A stretch of 64,000 nucleotides of DNA from Chitinophaga silvatica (GCF_003419895.1 NZ_QPMM01000008.1:105704-169703), one strand, 5' to 3'. Counted from the first letter of the stretch, positions 45,334 through 54,632 are shown. The notes: generated by a model not told the origin, from the sequence alone. A program made the numbers and translations.

Positions 45334-46503
45334 ATGCACAAACGAAAATTATTTAACTACATATTGATATTGCTGCTGATCATTGTTTCCTGTAAAAGAG
45401 AAACACCCAGACCTATGATACTGGACAAAACACCTCCGGGAGCGCTTAGCAATGTAAAAGTTACCAACCTGAATGGCGCTGCCAGAATCAGTTATAGTCT
45501 GCCGGGAGATACAGATCTGCTGTATGTAAAAGCCTTGTATCAAACCACGAAAGGTGAAAAACGTGAAACTAAAGTAAGTAGATATACCAGCAATTTATTG
45601 GTGGAAGGATTTGGTGATACGAGTACCTACAAGGTTTCATTATATGTGGTAGATAAAAGTGAAAACGTTTCCCCGGTGGTTGAAGTAACCGTACACCCGC
45701 TTGAACCTATTATTTGGATAGTTAGACGAACAATTTCAGTAGTTCCTGATTTTGGTGGTGTAAATGTGAAATTTACTAATTCCGGAGAAAATGACCTGGC
45801 GTTGGTCGTGCTGGCCAACGATTCGCTTGGCCAGTTCTCTCCTGTGACCACTCAGTATACCAACCTGAAAGAGGGAGATTTCTCTACCAGAAATATGAAG
45901 GACGTAGAAACTCAATTTGGCGTATATGTCCGCGACCGTTGGGGAAATATCTCTGATACTTTGCTGATTAAACTTACACCTTATTTTGAAGAGCTGCTCG
46001 ATCGCAGGAAAATGAAAGGAGTGGTTTTACCAACCGATGCCGAATTGGGTTATGGTGGTGATATAGCCGGACTTTTTGATGGAAGTACTTCCAACGGGTT
46101 TTACCACTCAGGAGATGCAGCCAAAATGCCTCAATGGTTTACCTACGACATGGGTGTAACAGCAAAACTGAGTCGACTTGTATGGTTTATGCGACCAGGA
46201 TTCTATTACACACTACATAATCCCAAAAAAGTGCAGATATGGGGTTCTAATAAGCCTAATCCCAACGGATCTTTTGATGATAGCTGGGTATTATTGGCCG
46301 AAACTACACAAACAAAACCATCCGGATTACCGGAAGGCCAGCTCTCACAAGCTGATATAGATGCAGCAGAGGCCGGCTGGACCGTCACCTTCCCATTAAA
46401 TACACCTAAAGTGCGCTATATCCGGTTTAAAACATTCAGTAACTGGTCTAATGGTACTTATGTGAATTTCTATGAAATCATGATGTGGGGAGATACAAAA
46501 TAA
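45334..46503 (+). CDS. SusD-associated surface lipoprotein (DUF4959/DUF5000 type)
   Basis: A short signal (MHKRKLFNYILILLLIIVSC) ends in a lipobox Cys. Two fibronectin-like modules follow (about 35-130 and 130-220), with PPGALSNVKVTNLNGAA and a GGVNVKF segment. The end (about 235-389) is a discoidin-like carbohydrate-binding fold with LFDGSTSNGFYHS, QWFTYDMG and RYIRFKTFSNWSNG. The architecture matches PUL proteins named DUF4959/DUF5126/DUF5000. It would bind the glycan at the cell surface. In-frame ATGs at 45298 and 45316 are alternatives. Confidence 0.82.
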   Translation: MHKRKLFNYILILLLIIVSCKRETPRPMILDKTPPGALSNVKVTNLNGAARISYSLPGDTDLLYVKALYQTTKGEKRETKVSRYTSNLLVEGFGDTSTYKVSLYVVDKSENVSPVVEVTVHPLEPIIWIVRRTISVVPDFGGVNVKFTNSGENDLALVVLANDSLGQFSPVTTQYTNLKEGDFSTRNMKDVETQFGVYVRDRWGNISDTLLIKLTPYFEELLDRRKMKGVVLPTDAELGYGGDIAGLFDGSTSNGFYHSGDAAKMPQWFTYDMGVTAKLSRLVWFMRPGFYYTLHNPKKVQIWGSNKPNPNGSFDDSWVLLAETTQTKPSGLPEGQLSQADIDAAEAGWTVTFPLNTPKVRYIRFKTFSNWSNGTYVNFYEIMMWGDTK

Positions 46504-46532
46504 AATCATCTATCAACCAAGTAATTATCATT

Positions 46533-47744
46533 ATGCAGAATATTAAACTTTCCAATTTTTTATGGATACTGGCTATCACTGGCTTTATAGTATCCTGTAC
46601 CAAAACGAGAGGAGATGCCTACAGGAAATATCTGGAAGGAGGTGAAATAACTTATCCTGGAAGAGTTGATACAGTGATTGCTCACTCGGGCCTCAACAGG
46701 ATTATGTTGTCTGTTGTACTGGGAAATGATCCATTGGTAACGCGGTTAAGAGTTTTCTGGAATAATAACAGCGATTCTTTGGAATTCCCGGTAAAACGGA
46801 CTTCGGGGAGTGATACTATAGAAGTTTTAATACCAGAATTGAGTGAAGGTGATTATAATTTCATATTTTATACCTACGATAAGTCAGATAACCGATCAGT
46901 GATTGTGAATGCAACTGGAACAGCCATTGGTCAGAATTATATCAGTACACTTACCAACAGAACATTACAATCTGTTACCCAATCAAAAGACGGTAAGATA
47001 GTACTCAATTGGGGCGCCGCAGCGGCTGGAGAACAAGGAATTGATTTGAGTTATACCGGGTCTGATGGCACTGAGCGAAAAATAACTGTGGCGGATACAA
47101 TTTTAAAAACAGAATTAACGGATTATAAGGGTAATTCATCATTCAACTACATCTCAAAATATAAACCCGATTCCAATGCTTATGAATTCTTTTATCCAAA
47201 GGAAGGTATTAATACATCGACTTTACCTGCCTTTGAAAGAGAATTACCTAAAGCCGGTTTCAACGTACTTGAGTTGCCTACTGATGTAAAGGATGGTGGT
47301 TATGGTTGGCTGATCAGTTATTTATGGGATGATAATTATAATCCACCTGGTTTTGCTACCCAGTCTGTCATTCCTTGCTGGTTTACAATTGATGGAGGCC
47401 AGTCTGTAACTCTTAGTCGTTTTAAAGTATGGCAGGCGAATGACCGGTTATATGCAAAAGAAAGCGTAAAAACTTTTGAGTTATATGGTAGCAATCAACC
47501 TGCTGCAGATGGCAGCTGGAATAGTTGGACGAAAATAGGCTCCTATGAATCTATTAAACCATCGGGTTTGCCTGTTGGACAAAATTCTAACGATGATATA
47601 ACTTATGCTAAGGCAGGAGAGGAGTTTAGTGTTCCAAACGGAACGGCGCCTTTTAGGTACTATCGCTTTAAGTTATTGTCTAACTGGGGTAATAGCGGTT
47701 TTATGACTATGGAAGAAATTACATTTTATACACACGACAAGTAA
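46533..47744 (+). CDS. DUF4998-type surface lipoprotein
   Basis: The lipoprotein signal from the ATG at 46533 ends FIVSCTK. An N-terminal beta module (about 25-125, with EITYPGRVDTVIAHSGLNR) and a second module are followed by a discoidin-like C-terminal domain (about 240-403) with CWFTIDGGQSVTLSRF and FRYYRFKLLSNWGN. This domain resembles the end of the preceding lipoprotein, suggesting a duplicated binding domain. It is the fourth gene of the susC operon. An earlier in-frame start at 46485 overlaps the preceding gene and lacks a proper signal. Confidence 0.8.
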   Translation: MQNIKLSNFLWILAITGFIVSCTKTRGDAYRKYLEGGEITYPGRVDTVIAHSGLNRIMLSVVLGNDPLVTRLRVFWNNNSDSLEFPVKRTSGSDTIEVLIPELSEGDYNFIFYTYDKSDNRSVIVNATGTAIGQNYISTLTNRTLQSVTQSKDGKIVLNWGAAAAGEQGIDLSYTGSDGTERKITVADTILKTELTDYKGNSSFNYISKYKPDSNAYEFFYPKEGINTSTLPAFERELPKAGFNVLELPTDVKDGGYGWLISYLWDDNYNPPGFATQSVIPCWFTIDGGQSVTLSRFKVWQANDRLYAKESVKTFELYGSNQPAADGSWNSWTKIGSYESIKPSGLPVGQNSNDDITYAKAGEEFSVPNGTAPFRYYRFKLLSNWGNSGFMTMEEITFYTHDK

Positions 47745-47751
47745 GAGACTG

Positions 47752-49089
47752 ATGAAAAGACTATTTATACTACCATGCCTCATTTTGGCCATGGCAGCAA
47801 GCGCACAGCAAGGGGAACTGAAGTTGTTATCCTATCCTGGCAGGGTAGAAACTGCTGGGATCAGTAAAAATGCATTGGCGAAACAAATACTTGCCGACAA
47901 CCGTCTGGATACCGTACAGGCCTGGGCGTTAAAAGTATTGACAGGCTTTAATGCAGGTACAGGTTATGGTGAAATCTGGATCAGAGACTTCAATACTTTT
48001 ATTAAAGGATCTTTGAAAGTCCGCAGTAGTCAAGATGTTAAAGATGCTTTATTGCTTTTCTTCAAGTTACAAGGTGCCGATGGAAATATTCCTGATGGAG
48101 CTATTAATGAAAAGCAAGCCAATATTGGTTATAATTATGCGAAAACTGATTTGGCCCCAGGATGGGCAAGCCACAAAAATACAGTGGAAACAGATCAGGA
48201 ATCATCACTCATTCAGGCCGTAAAACAATATATCGATGTAACTGGCGATAAAAGCATCCTTCAGGAAAAAGTAGGGGATCAAACCGTGTTGCAAAGAATG
48301 GATGCCGCTTTACGTTTTGTGCTTACAGAACGTTGGGCTAAAGAATATGGTCTCGTAAAAGGTGCTACCACTATCGATTGGGGAGATGTACAACCGGAAA
48401 ATGGCTGGGGAGTTGCACTAAATGAGAAAACCAAATGGTCAATAGATATCTATGATAATGCTATGTTCCTGTTGGCTATCAATAATTTCCTGGCAATTAA
48501 GCCAGCATCTTATACCTCAAAAGACAACTGGAAAAATATAGCTGCATCTCTCAAAAAGAATATCCGTAAATATCTGTGGGATGCTGAAGCTGGCAAATAT
48601 ATTCCGCACATTTACCTGAATGGTAGTCCGTTCCCACCGGATTTCAACGAGCGCCAGATACTTTATACAGGAGGTACTGCATGTGCTATCCTTGCCGGAT
48701 TACATGATCAGAAAGAAATCAAACAAATCAATCAGCAGTTTCTCAATGCAGCCGAGAAAGAAACTTTTGCTACAATTGGGATGACAGTATATCCACCATA
48801 TCCGGTAGAAGTATTCCCTAACATGCCAGCATATTTCTATCAAAATGCGGGGGATTGGACATGGTTCGGTGGCCGTATGATCACTGCATTGGCAAACAAT
48901 GGATTACAACTGGAGGCTTATGCTGAAATGAGTCCGATGATCGATCGGGTAATCAGTAATAAAGGCTTCTACGAATGGTACGACGTTCGTAATGGTAAAG
49001 CATCTGGGTCAGGCGATTTCAGAGGAGAAGCCGGGGTATTGTATGATGCAATCAATAACCTTAGAGCCTGGGCAAGAAAAGTGAAGTAG
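47752..49089 (+). CDS. Periplasmic six-hairpin glycoside hydrolase
   Basis: A cleavable signal peptide ends ASAQQ at about residue 20. The body has the repeated helices of an (alpha/alpha)6 barrel. Possible active-site segments are EIWIRDFNTF near residue 73, TIDWGDVQPENGWG near residue 204, and GSGDFRGEAGVLYDA near residue 422. The 445-residue length fits this fold. The GH family cannot be named safely from sequence by eye. It is the last gene of the susC operon, eight bases after the preceding stop. With the isomerase gene nearby, a mannose- or glucose-containing glycoside is a reasonable substrate guess. Confidence 0.78.
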   Translation: MKRLFILPCLILAMAASAQQGELKLLSYPGRVETAGISKNALAKQILADNRLDTVQAWALKVLTGFNAGTGYGEIWIRDFNTFIKGSLKVRSSQDVKDALLLFFKLQGADGNIPDGAINEKQANIGYNYAKTDLAPGWASHKNTVETDQESSLIQAVKQYIDVTGDKSILQEKVGDQTVLQRMDAALRFVLTERWAKEYGLVKGATTIDWGDVQPENGWGVALNEKTKWSIDIYDNAMFLLAINNFLAIKPASYTSKDNWKNIAASLKKNIRKYLWDAEAGKYIPHIYLNGSPFPPDFNERQILYTGGTACAILAGLHDQKEIKQINQQFLNAAEKETFATIGMTVYPPYPVEVFPNMPAYFYQNAGDWTWFGGRMITALANNGLQLEAYAEMSPMIDRVISNKGFYEWYDVRNGKASGSGDFRGEAGVLYDAINNLRAWARKVK

Positions 49090-49183
49090 GCTTCAGGTTA
49101 CCACAAAAGAGCATATAGTGTGCATATTCAGCTATATGAAGTTGGAGATGCCGGCCCATGGCAATAGGCCGGCATCATTTATT

Positions 49184-49663
49184 TTACCATTCCCCTTCTT
49201 TCAACCATTTAATCTGTTCTTCTGTATCAGGAACTTTTAATCCTCTTTTCCTACTGATGTAATCAAAAACATCTTCTACTTTATAGTCATTCATCAACAA
49301 TAAACTTCCGGCGATGATGGAAGATCTCCCAATGCCCATACGGCAATGAATGGCAATAGTTGCTCCCTCACAGAAGTTGGCCGACAATCGCTTAATGAAC
49401 TCCTTTGGATGTATGGGTATACTTCTGTCTTTAATTGGAAAATGAAGGAAGGTAATTGCATGTTTAGAGCAATATGCTTCTTCATGAGAAAGTTCCAATT
49501 CTCTTATTTCTTCTTTTTCCAGCAAAGATACCAGATGTGTTACTTTTTGTTTTTTTAGATGGATGATTTCTTCTTCCAGCCAATCGCTACCACGAGGACG
49601 GGGCATGATGCCTATTCGGGCACCGTTGTTGGCATTATGTAGCCAATAGATTTTAGTGGGCAT
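49184..49663 (-). CDS. Dual-specificity / tyrosine phosphatase-like protein
   Basis: From the ATG at 49663 the protein has 159 residues and begins MPTKIYWLHNANNGARIG. The P-loop HCRMGIGRSS (about 104-113) is the CX5R signature with catalytic Cys and Arg. The general-acid region upstream is FPIKDRSIP near residue 77. It is predicted to be a cytoplasmic phosphatase; the substrate is unknown. The longer in-frame start at 49705 adds 14 unlikely residues. Confidence 0.85.
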   Translation of the reverse strand: MPTKIYWLHNANNGARIGIMPRPRGSDWLEEEIIHLKKQKVTHLVSLLEKEEIRELELSHEEAYCSKHAITFLHFPIKDRSIPIHPKEFIKRLSANFCEGATIAIHCRMGIGRSSIIAGSLLLMNDYKVEDVFDYISRKRGLKVPDTEEQIKWLKEGEW

Positions 49664-49774
49664 TGTAATTAAATTATGAGAAAAATGGTGGTCAAATGAT
49701 ATCAAAATAGTTTCATGGAAAGTTGGCTTTTAATGATTTCTATAAAAAATGCGAAAGTCTGTATATTACTTTCC

Positions 49775-50143
49775 ATGAGTACTTCAATTGAATTATTAGA
49801 AGCCTATAAGAAAGGCGAACGTTATTTCAGGGATTTAGATTTTGAAGAAGAAGAGGATTTTTCCGGGATCGACTTTTCAAATAGTGTATTTGAAAAGTGC
49901 TTTCTGCATAGTACAAATTTCAGCGGATGCAATTTGTCTAATACTCAGTTTCTGAGCTGCAACCTCAAATGTATTGATTTAAGGGAAGCAAACCTTTCAA
50001 ATGCTTTAATTAAAAACTGTTCTGTAGAATGTTCAATGTTCAAAGATGCCATTACTACCAATTTTCAATTCGAAGAAAACTGGTGTTATAGCGCAACGGT
50101 ATCACAGAAAGATTTTAATACATTTTTTATTAATGAAGGATAA
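49775..50143 (+). CDS. Pentapeptide-repeat protein
   Basis: From the ATG at 49775 the protein has 122 residues. Residues about 28-95 hold pentapeptide repeats of the A(D/N)LXX form: FSGIDFSNSVFEKCF, HSTNFSGCNLSNTQF and LREANLSNALIKNC. They predict a right-handed beta-helix. Only about 13 repeats are present, shorter than DNA-mimic proteins such as Qnr. Function unknown. An earlier in-frame start at 49715 would add a cysteine-rich 20 residues and is less likely. Confidence 0.75.
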   Translation: MSTSIELLEAYKKGERYFRDLDFEEEEDFSGIDFSNSVFEKCFLHSTNFSGCNLSNTQFLSCNLKCIDLREANLSNALIKNCSVECSMFKDAITTNFQFEENWCYSATVSQKDFNTFFINEG

Positions 50144-50167
50144 CATACAATAATATTAGCCAGTCTG

Positions 50168-50737
50168 ATGGAATCTTTAACAAAATTGAAGGGTATTAAG
50201 CCTGTTCCAATTTTATTAATCACGTTTATCGGTGTTATTGCATTACGCATAGCCTATCTACCAGTTTTTCATGATGCTCTCTTTTTTACCTGGTTATACT
50301 ATTTTCCATTTTTTTGTCTGTGTGTTTTAACCATTATTTATTTCTTACTAAATATTAAACAATTTCTAAGAACCAAAAAGATATTTACACTCCTATCTGT
50401 TATCATTGGTGCGATTAGTATTATATTAATAATCCTTCAGCATAAAAAGCGAGAAAATTGGAATAATGCACCCTCTATTTTCACCGCAACTACAAACAAA
50501 ATTGGAAACGATGGTGGATTGGTTCTCCAATTTAAAAACAATGGGATTTTGAAAGCAACAAAAATGGATCATTGGGCTGTAACTTACTATTGGGGAACAT
50601 ATCGTCTCAAAAATGATACTGTTGATTTAGATATTCCCTTGGATTTTGATTTAGGGAGGAAGGCGGTATTGGGAGAGAAGTCCTTGAGGTTTTTAGAAGA
50701 TACGATCGTAATTGAAGTGCAGAGATTTTATCAATAA
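50168..50737 (+). CDS. Hypothetical membrane-anchored protein
   Basis: The 189-residue protein has three membrane helices in its first half (about 14-32, 38-60, 72-92). A soluble beta-rich C-terminal part (about 105-189) starts SIFTATTNKIGNDGGL, with a lipocalin-like pattern (LVLQFKNNGILKATKMDHW, YWGTYRLKNDTVDLDI). It may be a small-molecule or lipid-sensing domain. No family recognised. It follows the pentapeptide gene after 24 bases. Confidence 0.6.
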   Translation: MESLTKLKGIKPVPILLITFIGVIALRIAYLPVFHDALFFTWLYYFPFFCLCVLTIIYFLLNIKQFLRTKKIFTLLSVIIGAISIILIILQHKKRENWNNAPSIFTATTNKIGNDGGLVLQFKNNGILKATKMDHWAVTYYWGTYRLKNDTVDLDIPLDFDLGRKAVLGEKSLRFLEDTIVIEVQRFYQ

Positions 50738-50901
50738 TTAGTTTTTGTTATCGAGTGGGATTAAAATGAAAATTGTTAATGAGGAGATAAGAAGTGACCG
50801 ATAACCTTTTAGCGTAAAGTGTTTGCTGTTTTGCTTGTACCAGGAAAAGGAAAGATATTTAACTAATTTGTGTAGGTAGCCGTTTCTGAGAATTTGTCTC
50901 A

Positions 50902-52279
50902 TTATTTTCTGTTCCAAACTTCTTTCCATTTTTTAAACTCCGTAGGACGGATATAATAACGGGCAAAATTGCCCTCATGCAATGATAGAAGTTCTGTATC
51001 AACGGTTTCGACAAACTTCTGATGATCTTCAGTAGGAAGTTTCAATGATTTGGCTTGGATTATGATTATGGCTTCGTCTGGTGTCATAGCATTGGATACT
51101 ATTTCGGCGATGAGAGTGCGGATTTGTTCACGATATTTTAAGCGGAAAGGATCTGGTTCGATCAATGTCTGGCGTATTGCGGCGTAGCGCAAGGCGGAAC
51201 GCTCATAAGCCCATATGAAAACGTCTTTAAGTAATTCGACGCGATTAAGTTCGTAGACTCCAAGTACTCCTTTAACATATATATCTTGCGGTACATCAAC
51301 AAAAGCTAATGGTGCGAGATTATGCTTATTCAATGAAATATTCGCGGCAAGGCGTGACGTACGCTTGTTAACATCATCAAAAGGCTGCAGATATGGTAGT
51401 TGCACCATAATAAAGAATGCTTGTTCAAAAGGGTCTGTTATTTTCATTGCTTTTTCGAGCATTACTTCAAACATTTCACCGATCTGCTGCGGTATCCCCA
51501 AAGGTGTAAATACAGAATTGCCGACCCCTACCGCGAAGGTGCGCCCCAGGATCACCAAGTAAGTTGTTAGACAATAAAGCATGTAAGTTGGTGATGGTGT
51601 AGCGATTGAAACCGATGTCATCTACGGATCGCACCATAAATTCGATGGCATCCTTGTGATTTAAGATCATTTGCGCATCCATCGCAGATTTATTATCGGC
51701 AGCTTTCCCCTGTGAAATAAGTTGCTGTGTGTCGAGCAAGCTATAAGTATTTCCTTCGAGACGGCTTGAGTTCCAGGAAAGATCAATCAATAACCTTTGC
51801 AGGATTTCTTTTGCATAGGTGCCTGCGGGCTGATCTAACTTTGCAGTTTTTCCTAATTCCGCCAACTTGTGTTTATCTTCTGATGTCAGATAACTATCGA
51901 TATTAGGACGATACATAAGCAGGAAATCATAATTATATCCCACCGGATGGCGAACAGCGAGAGGTCGTGAAACAGCTGTCAGTATTTCTTGTCCTTCTTC
52001 CGATATGGGGATTATATTGTCATCTTCCTGTTTTTCTTTTACTTCCGCGGGCTGGGTTGGTACTTTCGCCAGGCTATAGACCATAGCTCGTGTTCTGCCA
52101 GATGTTGTAACAATTCCTTGTTCTACGAGCTTATCCAATCGTCTTAACAACGTGCGTCGCCCTAAGTCTAAACCTGTCTCTTTTTCGATAATCTCAATAG
52201 ATACTCCATCCTTGAATTTTCCAAGGACTTTACGGATCACTTCGATTTCCTGATCGATGGTTTCTGGATTAGTTTTCAT
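50902..52279 (-). pseudogene. Fic-domain protein with N-terminal HTH, disrupted by one frameshift
   Basis: Two adjacent frames on the minus strand make up one Fic protein. The first (52279 down to about 51541) gives a winged HTH (about 10-70), the inhibitory-helix motif SSRLEGN and the Fic start NLLGDPGA. The second (to 50902) resumes at GRTFAVGVGNSVFTPLG and carries QPFDDVNKRTSRLAAN and the C-terminal helices. The break lies near 51541-51551, in a GGGG tract on the coding strand; one extra base or two missing bases would explain it. In the Fic loop the usual catalytic His is Gln. It may be a pseudogene, a sequencing error or a programmed shift. Confidence 0.8.
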
Positions 52280-52558
52280 TACGACATAAACGTATTATAA
52301 TTATAAGGGCATTTAAGCGGATATACCAATTTTGTATGTCTTAATGTTAATGATTGCGTCATTAAAATGTGATCTTGTGTCTTAAAGATGGGTTTTAAGA
52401 CATATTTATAAAGCTTTAGATTGCTCTCAATACGGACTAGCTGCTGCAATTGTAATATTCTATTTTTAGTTCCTATCAATTGGAGAAATTTTTAATATTT
52501 AACCTTTAATATTATCAATAGGGCAGAAAAGCTAAAAATACATAGGATTAAGGCCGTA

Positions 52559-52738
52559 TTGGCAGAAAAGGATTTAATGCACAAGGATTTGGCGGCAATG
52601 GTTGGAAAAACGCCTAGCGCTATTACCAGGATATGTAATAATGATTTTCAGCCAACGCTAAAGCTGTTAAGGGAAATTGCTATTGTATTGGATGTGTGTA
52701 TTTGTGAATTGCTAATTGATCCGAGGAAAGAAAAATAG
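52559..52738 (+). CDS. Small XRE-type helix-turn-helix protein, start unclear
   Basis: This frame codes for LAEKDLMHKDLAAMVGKTP, then SAITRICNNDFQPTLKLLRE and a short tail ending CICELLIDPRKEK. That is a complete single-domain Cro/XRE fold like many Bacteroidota HTH proteins. No ATG precedes the fold. The expected start position reads ATA (52538), giving IHRIKAV. TTG at 52559 is the best normal start, giving 59 residues with helix 1 clipped. The gene may be decayed. It diverges from the Fic gene and converges with the three-gene operon. Confidence 0.55.
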   Translation: MAEKDLMHKDLAAMVGKTPSAITRICNNDFQPTLKLLREIAIVLDVCICELLIDPRKEK

Positions 52739-52825
52739 ACAGTCATTTATTAGCTTCTTTTACTATTATAGCCTCAGAATTGTTTTCAAATTTTATGTGA
52801 TTAAAAAATTGAGATTGGTATAGGG

Positions 52826-53506
52826 TTATCGAATATTGGCAAGAGGTGGGTTGCTTAATTGTGCTATCAGGTCTTCTGATAGTTTTTGTGTTTCCTCAAA
52901 AGTAGAAGGCTTTGTTAGTGTAAGTGGACTAACAAGAATATGTTTTCCTCGTATTGCTTTTGTTTTATTATAATATGCTTGCCGTTGATTCTGAGGTATT
53001 CCATTCATGTTCAACCAATTAGTCAAAAAATTAAGGTTTGCTAGGTCTACGTTTGGCCAGTTTTCCCAGTCTATTAAAGGGTAGTCATATGTGTTCAGAA
53101 GTGCAAGAATAAATACTCCACAGTTTACGAATTTTTCCGGGCCAGTTTTTCCTGTATATGATCCATCTACAAAAGAAAATTTACCACCGTCGTATGACAC
53201 ACCAATTCTTTCGAATTCAAATCCATTAATTCTATTTTGATTAATCAATTCACATAGTGCGGAGATGCTAGCTACGAGATATGACGGAAAGTCTGATATT
53301 GTACAGAACAAATATTGTTCAAAATGGGGATCTTCTACATTGTCAATTGGAATATTGTTACCATTCAGAAAATGAACGATTTTTTTCTCTCCTTCTGAAT
53401 TCCAATACAGGCCGACATGAACAGCATCCGCACCTAAATATTTACCACATATAGCTATGCCCTCATTGACATAATTGGTTAAAAACTCTTCTCTATTTGG
53501 TAGCAA
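52826..53506 (-). CDS. Predicted permuted papain-like (NlpC/P60 or LRAT type) enzyme
   Basis: The 226-residue protein carries an N-terminal HVGLYW with His30, a second His in KIVHFLNG (residue 45), and a C-terminal PEKFVNCGVFILALL with Asn128-Cys129. His before Cys, with the Cys at the start of a helix after Asn, is the layout of circularly permuted papain-like enzymes. Examples are LRAT, YiiX and related hydrolases or acyltransferases. No signal peptide is seen. This is inference from motifs; no close family was recognised. It is the third gene of an operon of three unknown genes. Confidence 0.6.
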   Translation of the reverse strand: MLPNREEFLTNYVNEGIAICGKYLGADAVHVGLYWNSEGEKKIVHFLNGNNIPIDNVEDPHFEQYLFCTISDFPSYLVASISALCELINQNRINGFEFERIGVSYDGGKFSFVDGSYTGKTGPEKFVNCGVFILALLNTYDYPLIDWENWPNVDLANLNFLTNWLNMNGIPQNQRQAYYNKTKAIRGKHILVSPLTLTKPSTFEETQKLSEDLIAQLSNPPLANIR

Positions 53507-53517
53507 TGGTGATACTT

Positions 53518-53871
53518 TTAAATATATTGTTCAACTACTTTATTATAGGTTTGATTTAACCTTTGATAAGGGGCCTCTATGCCTGGATACCCACGGGTTA
53601 TAATTAAAGCACTTTTTAATAGCGAAGGATGTAAATCTGATAACGCGGAATCACATAGAATTCTGCTAATTACATCTGTGTTATTTTGTGCAATACAATC
53701 TTGGAAAAAAAGAAACACAAACTTATTCTTGTCTTTGAGAGAATCATTTTGATTAAACAAATATTCAAAAAAAACTCGAACAGCATCAATATTGCGGGTT
53801 CCTGTATCTTCAAAAGGGGTAGTAGAAATGAAGGTGCTGCCAGTTGTTGCCGTAAATTGATTGTTATACAT
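53518..53871 (-). CDS. Hypothetical helical protein
   Basis: The 117-residue protein is largely helical after a short polar start (MYNNQFTATTGSTF). Segments such as AVRVFFEYLFNQNDSL and KFVFLFFQDCIAQNN look like amphipathic helices. No signal, membrane segment or known domain is seen. Its start overlaps the end of the upstream gene by eight bases, and it ends 11 bases before the next gene, so the three are translationally linked. Confidence 0.6.
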   Translation of the reverse strand: MYNNQFTATTGSTFISTTPFEDTGTRNIDAVRVFFEYLFNQNDSLKDKNKFVFLFFQDCIAQNNTDVISRILCDSALSDLHPSLLKSALIITRGYPGIEAPYQRLNQTYNKVVEQYI

Positions 53872-54181
53872 GGGGATCTAATATTTTCTTTAAAAATTCG
53901 TAAATGTCCTTAGCGGTATCTCTATTAATATACACGCCTAATTCAATTTCTCTTATAATTCCTAATTTGGAATCTTTACTAGGTTCACCCGGACTCAAGG
54001 TGTTTCCATTTATTGTATGTGTAGTACTTTTGGGGATAGTATTGCGCGTCGAATAGAAGCTGAGAGATATCATGTTAGTTGGTGTAACACCACCAATTAA
54101 CCCATCGCAATATATGGTTCTATAAAGCGGATTTTTTTCATAATGTACCTGAATCTGAGGAGGTTTAACCGTATCTTCCAT
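53864..54181 (-). CDS. Hypothetical beta-rich protein
   Basis: The 105-residue protein has strands such as IYCDGLIGGVTPTNMISLSF and IREIELGVYINRDTAKDIYE, then a closing helix. The pattern of strands, a [V/Y]xNxxxA motif and a final amphipathic helix is faintly like the DUF3467 group, but the match is weak. It is the first gene of the operon. Confidence 0.6.
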   Translation of the reverse strand: MEDTVKPPQIQVHYEKNPLYRTIYCDGLIGGVTPTNMISLSFYSTRNTIPKSTTHTINGNTLSPGEPSKDSKLGIIREIELGVYINRDTAKDIYEFLKKILDPHV

Positions 54182-54585
54182 TCGTATATTAGTTTACGGA
54201 AAATTATTATGTGTAAAGGGATATAAGGGCTTCAATATAACACAAAATATAATTTTTTCCTTATTTGGTCAAAACTTTTCTGTGTTGAGGAAAAGGATTG
54301 ACCAATTTTAGCAAGTGGTTAAGTAGCCTTATTTCTTCAATAGTAGAAGCTACTAATATGCCATCGAATTATTATTATTCCTTTAAAATTGAACTTCAAG
54401 AATTAGACCTTTTTTCTTTTAGCGTAAACTCTATGCACAAGTTTTGTTTTTTCTTTAATCCAAAAGTTTGCAATTTGAGCTTTAAAAAATGATAAACAAA
54501 ATCTAACGAAAAACTTATCGCATTATATTTACGATAAGGCTAAACTATATTTTTTGACCGCCAAACCGACCACCATCCCCAAACT
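54182..54585. other. AT-rich region upstream of the three-gene operon
   Basis: No gene is supported; a 64-codon frame at 54298 has odd composition and no start context. A candidate minus-strand promoter has TTTTG near 54270 and TATATTTTG near 54250, with a spacing of about 18 bases. Confidence 0.4.
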
Positions 54586-54628
54586 AAAAAGCCGCAAACC
54601 TTTTATAGTAAAAGATTTGCGGCTTTTC
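54586..54628 (-). terminator. Terminator of the elongator tRNA
   Basis: AAAAGCCGCAAA and TTTGCGGCTTTT form a stem with a T-run on the minus strand, starting five bases past the tRNA 3' end. The loop is 17 bases long. Confidence 0.82.
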
Positions 54629-54632
54629 TTCG

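Noticed and set aside
52279..52479. Minus-strand frame of 66 codons upstream of the Fic gene
   Set aside because: It abuts the Fic start and has no recognisable features; the region is more likely regulatory.
54298..54492. Plus-strand frame of 64 codons
   Set aside because: Very Phe/Ser/Asn-rich, in the AT-rich region before the three-gene operon, with no promoter.
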